Origin: Archangiaceae bacterium
Lineage (GTDB): Bacteria > Myxococcota > Myxococcia > Myxococcales > Myxococcaceae
NCBI GenBank assembly: GCA_016714225.1
Contig: JADJNS010000006.1
Location: forward strand, 62,001 to 126,000
Direction: 5' to 3'
DNA length: 64,000 nt
This document shows, piece after piece, positions 19,143-31,329 of the stretch. Every line of letters starts with the position of its first letter. Position 1 is the first letter of the stretch. A model generated the notes under the pieces. It had not been told where the DNA came from. It searched no databases and saw nothing but the letters and a program-made list of their open reading frames with translations. The position numbers were made by a program, and so were the translations under genes.

Positions 19143-20075
19143 ATGACGAACCTCAAGAACGCAATGTTGGTGGGACTCACGATGGCGGCAAGCCAGTCGT
19201 GGGCGCAGGCCGCGCTGACCGCGGATCAAGCTGAGCGCTGCGCGACGCGGCTCTCCATTTCCATCACCGGCAAGAGCCCGACTTCGGCGCTCATGTCGAG
19301 CGGCACTCCCCAGACCGAGACCAACAACCTGGTCGCCTCGGCCGACTTCCAGGAGCGCTTCTCGCGCTTCATCAACGCTTCGTTCAACGACGACCCGGCG
19401 CCGACCGCGGTCGAAGACGCGGCCTACTACATGGCCAAGTACGTGCTGGCCAACAACCTGAAGTGGTCCGACATGTTCGTCGGCCAGTTCAAGGTCGACC
19501 AGGCGCAGGGCGCGACGAACCCCAGCGTCACCGCCGACACCAACGGCCTGGGCTTCTTCCGCTCTCCCGCGTGGCTCAAGGCCTACGCCGGCAACGAAGA
19601 GGCCGGCATCAAGATCCGCACCGCGTTCCGCATCATGAACAACACCATCGGCCTCAAGCTGATCCCCTCCACCAACGCGCCGGGCGCCGACGTCAGCGCC
19701 AACGGCCGTCAGTCGGCCGGCTGCCGCGCCTGCCACTACGACTCGTGGTTCGCGCTCGACCACGCCGCCAGCATCCTCACCATCAAGAAGACCGACAACA
19801 ACGGCAACATCACGTTCGCCGCGCCGCTCTCCACCTCGGCCGACATCCTCGGCTTCAACGGCGTCACCGACGACAAAGACTTCGTCACCCGCCTGGTGAA
19901 CAGCGAGGCCTTCGAGTTCCGCGCCTGCCGCATCGCCTTCGAGTACCTCTACGGCCGCCCCGAGCTCACCTGCGAAGGCCCGGTGTTCGACAAGTGCATG
20001 ACCGCCTTCAAGGCCGACGGGAAGATTCAGTCGGCCATCGTGGCCGTCGCCCAAGACGCTTCGTTCTGCCAGTGA
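19143..20075 (+). CDS. Exported protein with one CXXCH haem-binding motif
   Basis: A 310-residue exported protein. The N-terminus is a Sec signal peptide ending near QSWAQA. One c-type haem motif, CRACH, occupies residues 194-198. A later Cys pair (FRACRIAFEYLYGRPELTC) resembles the stretch that ends many planctomycete/myxobacterial exported cytochrome-like proteins. AAAGGGAAAGG gives a ribosome-binding site before ATG19143. It is the first gene of a three-gene set with a lipoprotein and a DUF1501 protein, with short gaps (26 and 23 bases). No closer family name can be given from the sequence alone. It may pass electrons to, or assemble with, the DUF1501 protein (inference). Confidence 0.8.
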   Translation: MTNLKNAMLVGLTMAASQSWAQAALTADQAERCATRLSISITGKSPTSALMSSGTPQTETNNLVASADFQERFSRFINASFNDDPAPTAVEDAAYYMAKYVLANNLKWSDMFVGQFKVDQAQGATNPSVTADTNGLGFFRSPAWLKAYAGNEEAGIKIRTAFRIMNNTIGLKLIPSTNAPGADVSANGRQSAGCRACHYDSWFALDHAASILTIKKTDNNGNITFAAPLSTSADILGFNGVTDDKDFVTRLVNSEAFEFRACRIAFEYLYGRPELTCEGPVFDKCMTAFKADGKIQSAIVAVAQDASFCQ

Positions 20076-20101
20076 TCGAAAAGGACCAAAGGACTACCAC
20101 C

Positions 20102-20803
20102 ATGAAACTCTCGATCACCCTGATGACCGCAGCAGCGTTTGCCGTGACCGGCTGCACGCTTGGCAACACCGACGTGACCCTGGGCAACCACACCATCGAT
20201 CAGATCGACCCCGCCACCGGCCTGCCGATTCCTCCCCAGGAGCAGCTCCCCAGCGAGCCCGACGAGCCGCCCGCGCCGCCTCCGCGCTGCGACATGGGCA
20301 AGCAGTACACCGGCTTCGCCGGCACCATGCTCGAGGCCGGCCGCGTCGACAACGACATGGGCCTCGAGCGCGCCCGGGTGAAGCCCTACAGCGCGCTGGT
20401 CGGTGAGTACAGCCGCGTGCTGGGCAACAACCCCGCGCTGATCGGCCAGTCTGCCACCACCTTCGGTCAAGACCCGGCCCGCTGGCTCACCGAGCCCACC
20501 AGCAGCGCGGTCACCGTCTACACCGCCTTCCGCGTCGCGTTTCAGGGCTGCCTGACCACCACCTCGGTCGCCGGCTCGAAGTACGCCACGCTGCCCACCA
20601 ACTCGACCGCTGCCGCCGAGTGCGGCGCCTGGGCCCGCAAGTTCTGGAGCCGCGACGCCAACCCCGCCGAGATCGACGCCTGCGTGCAGGTCGCGATGGT
20701 CGACTCGGCCAAAGAAGGCACCAACACCAACCCCGCCTCCAGCCGCCGCTGGGCCTACGCCTGTGCCTCGGTCCTCTCGGCCGCCGGCTTCATGACCTAC
20801 TGA
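20102..20803 (+). CDS. Lipoprotein of unknown function in the DUF1501 set
   Basis: A 233-residue lipoprotein: MKLSITLMTAAAFAVTGC with Cys18, then an acidic Pro-rich linker (about 40-60) and a helical domain with five Cys (CDMGKQYTG, QGCLTTT, AECGAWARKFWSR, DACVQVAM, YACASVLS). The WARKFWSR stretch and the ending resemble the C-terminus of the preceding haem protein and of exported cytochrome-associated domains, but no CXXCH is present. ATG20102 is preceded by AAAGGAC. It sits between the haem protein and the DUF1501 protein and is probably co-transcribed with both. Confidence 0.8.
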   Translation: MKLSITLMTAAAFAVTGCTLGNTDVTLGNHTIDQIDPATGLPIPPQEQLPSEPDEPPAPPPRCDMGKQYTGFAGTMLEAGRVDNDMGLERARVKPYSALVGEYSRVLGNNPALIGQSATTFGQDPARWLTEPTSSAVTVYTAFRVAFQGCLTTTSVAGSKYATLPTNSTAAAECGAWARKFWSRDANPAEIDACVQVAMVDSAKEGTNTNPASSRRWAYACASVLSAAGFMTY

Positions 20804-20826
20804 GAAAAGGAAAAAAGGAATCCACC

Positions 20827-22032
20827 ATGAAAACTCCCTTCTCTCGTCGTCAGCTGATTCACGGTGCCGGTGCTGCCGCCGGCTTCGCCGCCGCCTCGAG
20901 GCTCACCGGCTCGGGCCTCTTCACCGGTGTCGCCAACGCGCAGGTCGCGGCCGAGAAGAGCGCCGTGCTCGTCATCTACCTGAACGGTGGCTACAACTCG
21001 GTGTTCCCCAGCGCCGACAGCTACCGCGCTGCCGGCACCTTCGGCATCACCGGTGACAACACCATGAAGGCGCTCGCCAACGGCCTGGTCGTCGACGCGG
21101 CCACCTTCGGCACGCTACCGCAGTACGCGCTCGATCACATGGCCTCGGTGGGCGTGCGCCACGGCATCACCGCCCACGGCGCCGCGCAGAACGCCAACTT
21201 CGGCGACGGCAGCCGCAGCTACGCGCTGCGCCTCGCGTCGGCGATGGGCGGAGACGCAGCGATCAAGGCGGTGCAGTCGGGCAACCGCGCCACGCCGGGC
21301 CCCAAGGCGGCAGAAAGCGGCGTCTCGCTGCAGACCATCACCGACATGAAGGCCACCATCGCGGCGCTGGGCGGCGCGAACGACGCCACCATTCCCGATC
21401 GCGCCATCGGCGCGAACAGCATCACCGCGGCGAAGGCGATGTCGGGCCGCCTCATGGCGCAGAGCCCGGGCATGCTCACCCAGCTCAACGAGGGCTACCA
21501 GGCCGGTATCGCTACGCTGCAGAAGCCGGTGCAGATGTTCGACTACAACGCGATGGCCACCGCGTACGGCATGGCGACCACCGCCACCGCCGTCACCGAC
21601 TTCAAGAGCCAGATCGCCTGCGCCGAGCTGATGATCACCGCCGGTGCCAACGTGGTGATCGCCAACGACGGCGGCTGGGACACCCACGGCGATCGCACCG
21701 CCGCGAACGTCCGCAACATGATGAACACCCGCATCCTCCCGCCGCTGAAGGTGTTCATCAACCGCATGATGAACCGCCCCGACTTCAACGTGTCGGTGGC
21801 GATTCTCGGTGACTTCGCGCGCAGTCTGCCCGGCTCGGATCACGCCTCGGCGATGACCGCCACCGTCATCGGCAAGTACGTGAAGCCCGGCACCACCGGA
21901 AAGATGGCGGCCAACGTGCAGCTCGCCGCCGGCACTCCTTCGTGCGTCGGCCTGTGGCAGTACCTGTCGGCCGTCTCCAAGACCGCGAGCATGCCGCTCG
22001 GTGCCAACCCGCACCCCAGCATTCTCCTCTAG
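20827..22032 (+). CDS. DUF1501 family protein with Tat-type signal
   Basis: A 401-residue exported protein. The N-terminus FSRRQLIHGAGAAAGFAA is a twin-arginine signal. The mature part matches the DUF1501 pattern: LVIYLNGGYNSVFPS early, GVRHGITAHG, and a late NDGGWDTHGDR, the usual metal-binding stretch. DUF1501 belongs to the alkaline-phosphatase/sulfatase superfamily, and its substrates are largely unknown. In planctomycetes and myxobacteria it is often encoded beside exported cytochrome-like proteins, as here. ATG20827 follows AAAAGGAAAAAAGG. The gene ends before two strong hairpins, so it closes the transcription unit. Confidence 0.88.
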   Translation: MKTPFSRRQLIHGAGAAAGFAAASRLTGSGLFTGVANAQVAAEKSAVLVIYLNGGYNSVFPSADSYRAAGTFGITGDNTMKALANGLVVDAATFGTLPQYALDHMASVGVRHGITAHGAAQNANFGDGSRSYALRLASAMGGDAAIKAVQSGNRATPGPKAAESGVSLQTITDMKATIAALGGANDATIPDRAIGANSITAAKAMSGRLMAQSPGMLTQLNEGYQAGIATLQKPVQMFDYNAMATAYGMATTATAVTDFKSQIACAELMITAGANVVIANDGGWDTHGDRTAANVRNMMNTRILPPLKVFINRMMNRPDFNVSVAILGDFARSLPGSDHASAMTATVIGKYVKPGTTGKMAANVQLAAGTPSCVGLWQYLSAVSKTASMPLGANPHPSILL

Positions 22033-22122
22033 AGCGAATGGAGACACGGCGCCGTTTCACATTCTCGACGAAATGCTTGAGTCGAGCGCGCCCTTGAGCC
22101 ATTCACCCCGTTGAACGAGGGC

Positions 22123-22145
22123 GGTCGGCAGCGCCACTGCCGACC
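22123..22145 (+). terminator. Hairpin after the DUF1501 gene
   Basis: GGTCGGCAG (22123-22131) pairs perfectly with CTGCCGACC (22137-22145) around a 5-base loop. There is no T-run directly after it, so it may act with the second hairpin at 22154. Confidence 0.5.
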
Positions 22146-22153
22146 CAAATTCG

Positions 22154-22195
22154 AAAGGGCCTGTTGGCATTCTCGCCGACGGGCCCTTTCCCTTT
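22154..22195 (+). terminator. Rho-independent terminator of the DUF1501 set
   Basis: AAAGGGCC (22154-22161) pairs with GGCCCTTT (22182-22189). The stem is extended inward by GTTGGC and GCCGAC with one wobble pair and a 6-base loop. The 3' side runs into TTTCCCTTT. Confidence 0.7.
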
Positions 22196-22213
22196 GCGGG
22201 CCTCTTTTTCTGC

Positions 22214-22219
22214 TAGAGC
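22214..22219 (+). promoter_or_regulatory. Candidate -10 box for the 22229 gene
   Basis: TAGAGC ends nine bases before GTG22229, preceded by TTTTTCTGC. There is no clear -35. Confidence 0.3.
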
Positions 22220-22228
22220 CAGCGGCGA

Positions 22229-22678
22229 GTGCTGACGCGCGCCCTGTTGGTCACCCACGCGCTGCTCGCCACCGCCCAGGCCGGAGCGATGACCCACCTC
22301 GCTCTGGTCACGCTGGGCTTCCTCCGCGGCGGTCGACAGAAGCTGCGTCTGGGCCGAGTCTACGCGCTCACCGCCGGCATTCTCCACGGGGTGACGGTCG
22401 GCTTCGGGCTGCTCATCTACCCGAGCTACCGCTACCGGGTGGCCGGCCTCTTCTTCAACCGCTACGAGCCCTGGGCCGCGAACCTCTTCGACGTGAAAGA
22501 GGCCGCCGGCCTCTTCGCCATACCCCTCGCGGTCGGCCTCGTCGTCCTCGGTCGCCGCTTCGACGCCACCGATCGACCTGCGCTGCCCGCCTTCGCCCTC
22601 TGCGCGCTGGGCCTGTGGCTGCTCGACGCCTTCTGCATCATCGCGGGGCTGATCATCACCGCCCAGCGCGGCGTCTGA
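22229..22678 (+). CDS. Small integral membrane protein, unknown
   Basis: A 149-residue protein with four predicted hydrophobic helices (about 3-27, 45-65, 88-107, 118-143) and short charged loops. I do not recognise the family. The Arg-rich loop near residue 35 and a YRYRVAGLFFNRYEPWAAN loop near 70 are the only distinctive features. GTG22229 is the first start after a TAGAGC box, and no Shine-Dalgarno is present. It converges on the next small membrane gene, with two bases between stops. Confidence 0.72.
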   Translation: MLTRALLVTHALLATAQAGAMTHLALVTLGFLRGGRQKLRLGRVYALTAGILHGVTVGFGLLIYPSYRYRVAGLFFNRYEPWAANLFDVKEAAGLFAIPLAVGLVVLGRRFDATDRPALPAFALCALGLWLLDAFCIIAGLIITAQRGV

Positions 22679-22680
22679 GC

Positions 22681-23079
22681 TCAGGGCTCGGCGACGCGCA
22701 CCTGCGACTCGACCATGCTCCCCGTCACCGGGTCATACCCGGCGGGAAACTCCTCGGCCTGCGGCACCCGCCCCGCCAACCGCTTCACCTCGAGCCCCAG
22801 CGCGAGCGAGATCGCGAGCGCCGCCACCGCGGCACCGGCGCGCGCGCCCCGCTCACCGACGGTCACCCTCCACGACACGCCTGCGACTGCTGCGGCGAGC
22901 CCGAACGCCCACGCCGCCCGCCCGAAAAAATCCATCGCTGCCGAAGAGGGGCGCGCCCCGAACGACCAGGTCCCCAGCGCCGAGTCGAGCCACACCATCG
23001 GCAGCCCGAGCGCGTGCGAGCCCACGTAGCCCAGCGCCACCGCGGCCGACGCCAGCATCAACGGTAGAGGCCTGCTCAC
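22681..23079 (-). CDS. Small membrane protein, unknown
   Basis: A protein of about 132 residues with three hydrophobic stretches (LMLASAAVALGYVGSHALGL; AAWAFGLAAAVAGVSW; AAVAALAISLALGL) and a polar C-terminal tail. The family is not recognised. The open frame extends to 23211, but codons between 23080 and 23211 lack the strong third-position G/C preference seen elsewhere, so the true start is probably GTG23079 or ATG23058. It diverges from dnaE. Confidence 0.6.
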   Translation of the reverse strand: MSRPLPLMLASAAVALGYVGSHALGLPMVWLDSALGTWSFGARPSSAAMDFFGRAAWAFGLAAAVAGVSWRVTVGERGARAGAAVAALAISLALGLEVKRLAGRVPQAEEFPAGYDPVTGSMVESQVRVAEP

Positions 23080-23278
23080 CGACGGGAGGGTGAGCGACCG
23101 GGCCGCACCTGTCCAGGCCTCGTGCCGTCGACCGTCTCGGCGCGGGCTCACTGCCGAGAGACGGCTGGCGATCGCGCCGATGATCAGACCGACAGAGCCT
23201 CTGCGGCCCACGCTGATCCGTCACCATCGGCGACGCGTCGAGCCCGGCTCAGAGCGCCTTTCGACCACTGAAAACATG

Positions 23279-23284
23279 TATGGT
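23279..23284 (+). promoter_or_regulatory. Candidate -10 box for dnaE
   Basis: TATGGT ends eight bases before the dnaE ATG. There is no convincing -35 at the usual spacing. Confidence 0.35.
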
Positions 23285-23292
23285 GCCGCGCC

Positions 23293-26877
<3,585 letters not shown>

Positions 26878-26923
26878 GCGCAAGCATTCGGCCTCGAACA
26901 GGACGAGGCGGGAATCTTCGGGT

Positions 26924-28102
26924 ATGACCTCGCGAATGCCGGTGCGATTCGCCATCGCTGCAGCGGTCGGCCTTGCCTTCAGCGCCCTCGCGCAGACTGC
27001 GCAAGACGAGCTCGAGCGCCAGCTCAAGGAAATGGTCGGTAAGCCGCCCACCAAGCTCAAGGTCGAGTTCGAGGGCCTCGATCAGCCCAACTACAAGCTG
27101 GTCGAGCTGTCGTTCGACCTCGACGGCAGCGCGCTGCCCGTCAGCAACCTCGAGCAGCTCAACGGCGAGGGCAAGCACCTCATCTTCCACGGCGACATCA
27201 AGCCCGGCCGCCACACGCTCGAGTCGACCGCGGTGCTCACCGACGTGTCGGGCGCGCTGTTCAGCTACGAGGCCGGTTTCAAGTGGAAGGTGAAGAACAC
27301 CCGCTCGTTCGAGCTGCAGCCGGGCCTCGAGGTCGAGGTGGTGCTCTCCCCCGAGCTCACCCCTGGCGAGAAAGACCCCAAGAAGAAGTTCGCGCTCAAG
27401 AGCACCGCCGTGCCCAAGATGTTGGCCAAGCTCGAAGACGGCACCATGCCCGACTCGCCCAAGCCGAACCTGCCTCCCCCGCTGAAGGAAGAGGTCGACG
27501 CCGGCCAGCCCGCGGTCGCCGAGCTCACCCCCGCCCAGAAGGCCAAGAACGCCGCCGACGAAGCGAAGCGCAAGAAGCAAGAGGCGGCCGACGAAGCGAA
27601 GCGCAAGAAAGACGAAGCCGCCGCCGCGCGCGCGGCCGCCGCCGAAGAGAAGAAGCGCAAGCGAGAAGAGGCGCTCGCCGCAAAGAAGACGGCGGCAGAA
27701 GACGCGAAGCGCCAGAAGGCCGAAGCCGCGGCAGCCAAGAAGGCCGCCGCAGACGAAGCGAAGCGCCAGAAGGCCGAAGCCGCCGCCGCCAAGACGGGCA
27801 CGGCGCCGTCCGAAGCAGTCGCCGCGAAAGAGCCGGGGGCCGCCAAAGCGGCGCCCGAGACCCCCCAGCCTTCCGAGGTCGTCGCGGCGCCTCCGACCTC
27901 TGACGTGGCGGCCGCCACCGCCGATGCCGGCGCCCCCGCAGTGGCCGCAGCCGAGCCGCCGAAGCCGGCCGCGCCCACTCCCCAGTCGCCCGAGAAGCCC
28001 GCCGAAGCGAGCAGCGGCCTCCCGCTGCCGGTGCTGATCGGCGTCGGCGTCGCGCTGCTGGGCGTGATCATCTTCTTCGCCACCCGCAAGAAGTCGTCGT
28101 AA
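26924..28102 (+). CDS. Exported coiled-coil protein with C-terminal membrane anchor, unknown
   Basis: A 392-residue protein: signal peptide (to about residue 25), a beta-rich domain (about 35-165), a TolA-like charged coiled coil made of repeated DEAKRKK/AAAAKK units (about 200-290; bases 27555-27790), an Ala/Pro linker, and one transmembrane helix near the C-terminus (LPVLIGVGVALLGVIIFFAT) followed by RKKSS. This gives a periplasmic protein fixed by its C-terminus. I do not recognise the N-terminal domain. It is 46 bases after dnaE on the same strand and converges on comEC. Confidence 0.78.
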   Translation: MTSRMPVRFAIAAAVGLAFSALAQTAQDELERQLKEMVGKPPTKLKVEFEGLDQPNYKLVELSFDLDGSALPVSNLEQLNGEGKHLIFHGDIKPGRHTLESTAVLTDVSGALFSYEAGFKWKVKNTRSFELQPGLEVEVVLSPELTPGEKDPKKKFALKSTAVPKMLAKLEDGTMPDSPKPNLPPPLKEEVDAGQPAVAELTPAQKAKNAADEAKRKKQEAADEAKRKKDEAAAARAAAAEEKKRKREEALAAKKTAAEDAKRQKAEAAAAKKAAADEAKRQKAEAAAAKTGTAPSEAVAAKEPGAAKAAPETPQPSEVVAAPPTSDVAAATADAGAPAVAAAEPPKPAAPTPQSPEKPAEASSGLPLPVLIGVGVALLGVIIFFATRKKSS

Positions 28103-28129
28103 CCCCCGGGCCGCCTCACCGCGTCACAT

Positions 28130-28186
28130 GCCCGCGCCCGCGCCCGAAGCACGGGCCCGGAACCGAAGCCCGCAGCACGGCCCCGG
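28130..28186. repeat. GC-rich dispersed intergenic repeat, copy 2
   Basis: GCCCGC units (28130-28145), then GGGCCCGGAACCGAAGCCCG (28153-28172) and a further GCCC/CCGG stretch. The core matches copy 1 (11068-11087) at 18 of 20 bases. It lies between the stops of two convergent genes. Confidence 0.5.
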
Positions 28187-28231
28187 AAGAGAGCGGAAAC
28201 GAACCCCGAGAAAGGGCAAGCCGAAGGCGGC

Positions 28232-30646
28232 TCACCGCCCCACCGGCGCAGGCCTCGCCGCCCGCCACGCACCTCCCTCTTCCTTGAACGTCTCCACCGT
28301 GACCTCCCGCCCATCACTGTGAAACGTGATCGCCCCATCCAAGTCGGTGCGATAGCAGCGCGCTCCGACCCCCTCCCAACGCTCGACCACCTCCCGATTC
28401 GGAAACCCGAACCGGTTCCCTCTCCCCACGCAGAACACCACGAACCGTGGCCGCACCCTCTCGACCAGAGCCCGAGACGACGAGGTGCGCGAGCCGTGGT
28501 GCGGCGCCTTCACCACCGTGACTTCGCCCGGCTGAAGGGTCTCCTCGGCCGCCTCCTCGATGTCGCCGGTGAGCAGAAACGAGATCTCCCCGTGCCGCAC
28601 CTTCAGCACCACCGACCGGTCGTTCTCCGACTCGAGCAGAATTCGATCGCGGGGCGGGCCGAGCACCTCGAGCCGTGCCTCTCCCAGCGAGAAGCCGGCT
28701 GACCCCGCCTCGACCTCGCTCACCTCGGGCAGCGTCTCGAGCAGCGCGTTCACCAGCGGCCCGCGCTGCACCCCCGCGGGCAGCCAAAGCCGCGGTGACG
28801 GTACCTTTCTCATCACCGTGGCCAGCCCCAGCGCATGGTCCGGGTGCGCGTGAGACAGCACCACCAGGTCGAGCGCGTCGACCCGCTTGCGCTTGAGAAA
28901 CGGCACCACGAAGCGCGCTCCCGTGTCCGCTCCGCCGGGGGTGCCGCCGCCGTCGATCAGCGCATGGTGCCCCAGCGAGCTCACCACGATCGCGTCGCCG
29001 TGGCCCACCGCGAGAAACGTCACGTCCACCCCCCGGGCTCCCTCGACGCGTGGCGCCGCCCACAGCAGCGCGCCCCCGAAGACCGCTGCCGCACCCAGGA
29101 GCCGCCAGCGCCCGGGCACCGTCGCCACCAGCAACAGCCCCACGAGCCACGCCGCGATGGCCACCGCCGGAGGCGCCGACACCGACAGCGCCGCCAGCGG
29201 CAGCGACGCGAAGAGGTGCGACGCCCACAGCAGCAGCTGGCACGACCATGCACCCAGCCACAGCACCGGCAGCGCCAGGGCCGGCGCCGCCATGAACAGG
29301 CCCGCGCCGCTCGCCGCCAGCACCGCCGCGCCGGCGCAGAGCGGCAGGCACACCACGTTCGAGATCAGACCCATCACCGAGAGCCGCTCGAACGCCGCCG
29401 CGATCAGCGGCGCCGTGGTGGCCACCACCGCCGCGCTGGCGCACAGGGTCGCCACCGCCGCTTCGCGCGCGCGGGTGAGCCACAGCACCAGGCCGGTCTG
29501 CGTCGACGGGTCGGGCCGCGGCACCGGCACCAGCTCGCGCACCCAGGGCCCGAGCAGAATCAGCGCCGCCGCCGAGAGCATCGAGAGCTGCGCCGAGAGA
29601 TCGGCCACCGCCGCCGGCTCGAGGGCCAGCACCAGCACCCCGGCGACGCTCAGCGCGTTGAGCGGGTCGCTGCGGCGCAGAAGCGCCGCGCCGCAGAACA
29701 GCAACGTGGTCATGATCGCCGAGCGCACCGCCGGCACCTCGGCCCCGGTGAACAGCGTGTAGCCCCACACCGCGAGCAGCGAGAGGGGCAGGGCGGCGGT
29801 GCGCGCCTCGATGCGCCGCAGGCGGCGCACCGGCAGCTGCACCCACAGCCAGCGAATCAGCGCCCGCGCCGCCACCCCCAGCGCCGCCACATGCAGCCCG
29901 CTCACCGACAGCACGTGCGCCAGACCGCTGCGCGCGAACCCCTCTTCCACCGCATCGCCCAGGTCGGCGCGCAGGCCCGCCGCGAGCGCGAGGTACAGAT
30001 GGGCCGCGTCGGCGCCTGGGGCAAGCGGCGTCACCGCCGCGGCGAGCGCGCTGCGATGCACGTGGGCCCAGCGCGCCCAGGCCGTCGGCTCGCTCAGCAC
30101 CAGCATGCCCCGCGCGTCGAAGCTGCCCCCGTAGATGAGCCCTCGGCGCCGGTACCGCTCGAAGGCGCTCGCTTCTCCGGGGTTGGCCTTGCCGTCCAGG
30201 AGGTGGAGCGTCGCCCTCACCTTGATCCGCTGCGTGGGCACCAGAGGGTGCCACGGCCCCCGAGGGTAGAGGCGCGCCCGCGCCCGAACCGGGGCGCCAT
30301 CGACGCGGCTGAGCGCGATCTCGAGCCGGCTGATGCCCCCGCGCACCTCGACCTTCTCCACCTCACCTTCCACCTCGCGTGAGCCACTCGCCGGCGGTGG
30401 AACATCAGGTGTGGCGTGAAGCGTCGACAGCGACAGGCCCGTCGCGAACCAGCCCAGGCCCAGCACCAACAAAACCCGCCATCCACCCGAAAGCACGATC
30501 GAAGCCACCGCGAGCACGAACGCTGCAGCCAGGAATATGAAACGCAGGGCTCCCGTTGGGGCACCTACCGCCGCACCGCACGCAAGGAGAGAGAAGGGCA
30601 GTACAGCGGGGCGCGAAGCCAACCCCAACAAAGTCAGACGGTTCAC
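28232..30646 (-). CDS. comEC: ComEC/Rec2-family DNA-uptake channel protein
   Basis: An 804-residue polytopic membrane protein. The N-terminal hydrophobic part is followed by an OB-like segment (about 95-185), the competence channel domain with HVLSVSGLH near 240, and a C-terminal metallo-beta-lactamase domain (about 540-780). The last has VGHGDAIVV, LSHAHPDHALG (zinc-binding), LLTGDIEE and KAPHHGS. ComEC carries single-stranded DNA across the inner membrane during natural transformation. The length and domain order are complete. It is divergent from cdnL, with about 124 bases between them. Confidence 0.93.
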   Translation of the reverse strand: MNRLTLLGLASRPAVLPFSLLACGAAVGAPTGALRFIFLAAAFVLAVASIVLSGGWRVLLVLGLGWFATGLSLSTLHATPDVPPPASGSREVEGEVEKVEVRGGISRLEIALSRVDGAPVRARARLYPRGPWHPLVPTQRIKVRATLHLLDGKANPGEASAFERYRRRGLIYGGSFDARGMLVLSEPTAWARWAHVHRSALAAAVTPLAPGADAAHLYLALAAGLRADLGDAVEEGFARSGLAHVLSVSGLHVAALGVAARALIRWLWVQLPVRRLRRIEARTAALPLSLLAVWGYTLFTGAEVPAVRSAIMTTLLFCGAALLRRSDPLNALSVAGVLVLALEPAAVADLSAQLSMLSAAALILLGPWVRELVPVPRPDPSTQTGLVLWLTRAREAAVATLCASAAVVATTAPLIAAAFERLSVMGLISNVVCLPLCAGAAVLAASGAGLFMAAPALALPVLWLGAWSCQLLLWASHLFASLPLAALSVSAPPAVAIAAWLVGLLLVATVPGRWRLLGAAAVFGGALLWAAPRVEGARGVDVTFLAVGHGDAIVVSSLGHHALIDGGGTPGGADTGARFVVPFLKRKRVDALDLVVLSHAHPDHALGLATVMRKVPSPRLWLPAGVQRGPLVNALLETLPEVSEVEAGSAGFSLGEARLEVLGPPRDRILLESENDRSVVLKVRHGEISFLLTGDIEEAAEETLQPGEVTVVKAPHHGSRTSSSRALVERVRPRFVVFCVGRGNRFGFPNREVVERWEGVGARCYRTDLDGAITFHSDGREVTVETFKEEGGAWRAARPAPVGR

Positions 30647-30757
30647 GGGGCCACCTGGGCCGACACCACGAACCGTCAGCAGCGTAGCGGGTGTGCTCGC
30701 TGGTAGTCAACTTGGATATGTGGTATGAAGTAGTAGGCCCTCGTAACGGCAGTGACC

Positions 30758-30764
30758 AAGGAGG
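30758..30764 (+). promoter_or_regulatory. Strong ribosome-binding site of cdnL
   Basis: AAGGAGG, six bases before GTG30771, decides the GTG start. It is one of the few near-perfect Shine-Dalgarno sequences in the window. Confidence 0.8.
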
Positions 30765-30770
30765 CAGTAC

Positions 30771-31265
30771 GTGCAGACGAGCTTCAAGACCGGTGACAAA
30801 GCGGTTTACCCCGGCCAGGGCGTTGGCGAAGTGATGGGCATCGAGCACACGGAGGTCGCTGGTCAGCGACAGTCTTTCTACGTGCTGCGCATCCTCGAGA
30901 ACGGGATGCGAATCATGATCCCCATCAACAAGGTCGGCTCGGTCGGCCTGCGCGAGATCATCAGCGAGGACGACGTGAAGCAGGTCTACGCAATCCTCAA
31001 AGAGAAGGACATCTCGGTCGACTCGACGACCTGGAACCGTCGCTACCGCGAGTACATGGAGAAGATCAAGACCGGCAGCGTGTTCGAGATCGCCGAAGTG
31101 CTCCGCGATCTGTACCTGCTGAAGGGTGACAAAGACCTCTCGTTCGGCGAGCGCAAGATGCTCGACACCGCACGTTCGCTGCTCATCAAAGAGCTCTCGC
31201 TCGCCAAAGAGTGCAGCGAAGAAGACATCGAGTCGGATCTGAAGAAGATCTTCAACTACGCCTGA
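30771..31265 (+). CDS. cdnL: CdnL/CarD-family RNA polymerase-binding regulator
   Basis: A 164-residue protein, the same length as myxobacterial CdnL. The N-terminal CarD/TRCF RNA-polymerase-interaction domain reads FKTGDKAVYPGQGVGEVMGI. The C-terminal helical DNA-binding domain has WNRRYREYMEKIKTG and FGERKMLDTARSLLIKEL. CdnL stabilises open complexes at sigma-A promoters, especially for rRNA and growth genes. GTG30771 has a strong AAGGAGG site. The gene is followed at once by a clean intrinsic terminator, so it is monocistronic. It is divergent from comEC. Confidence 0.96.
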   Translation: MQTSFKTGDKAVYPGQGVGEVMGIEHTEVAGQRQSFYVLRILENGMRIMIPINKVGSVGLREIISEDDVKQVYAILKEKDISVDSTTWNRRYREYMEKIKTGSVFEIAEVLRDLYLLKGDKDLSFGERKMLDTARSLLIKELSLAKECSEEDIESDLKKIFNYA

Positions 31266-31283
31266 TCTGCATCACGCGTGGTG

Positions 31284-31324
31284 AAAAGCCCCGGCGCTCT
31301 TAACGAGCCCCGGGGCTTTTTCAT
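31284..31324 (+). terminator. Rho-independent terminator of cdnL
   Basis: AAAAGCCCCGG (31284-31294) pairs perfectly with CCGGGGCTTTT (31310-31320) around a 15-base loop and ends in TTTTT. It lies 18 bases after the cdnL stop. Confidence 0.9.
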
Positions 31325-31329
31325 GGGTT

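Noticed and set aside
26891..26909. Terminator after dnaE
   Set aside because: Only a 6-base GCCTCG/CGAGGC stem without a T-run, and the next gene starts 15 bases later.
30700..30740. Promoter of cdnL (TATGAA or TAGTAG as -10)
   Set aside because: Several -10-like stretches exist, but none has a -35 at 16-18 bases, so no single promoter can be defended.
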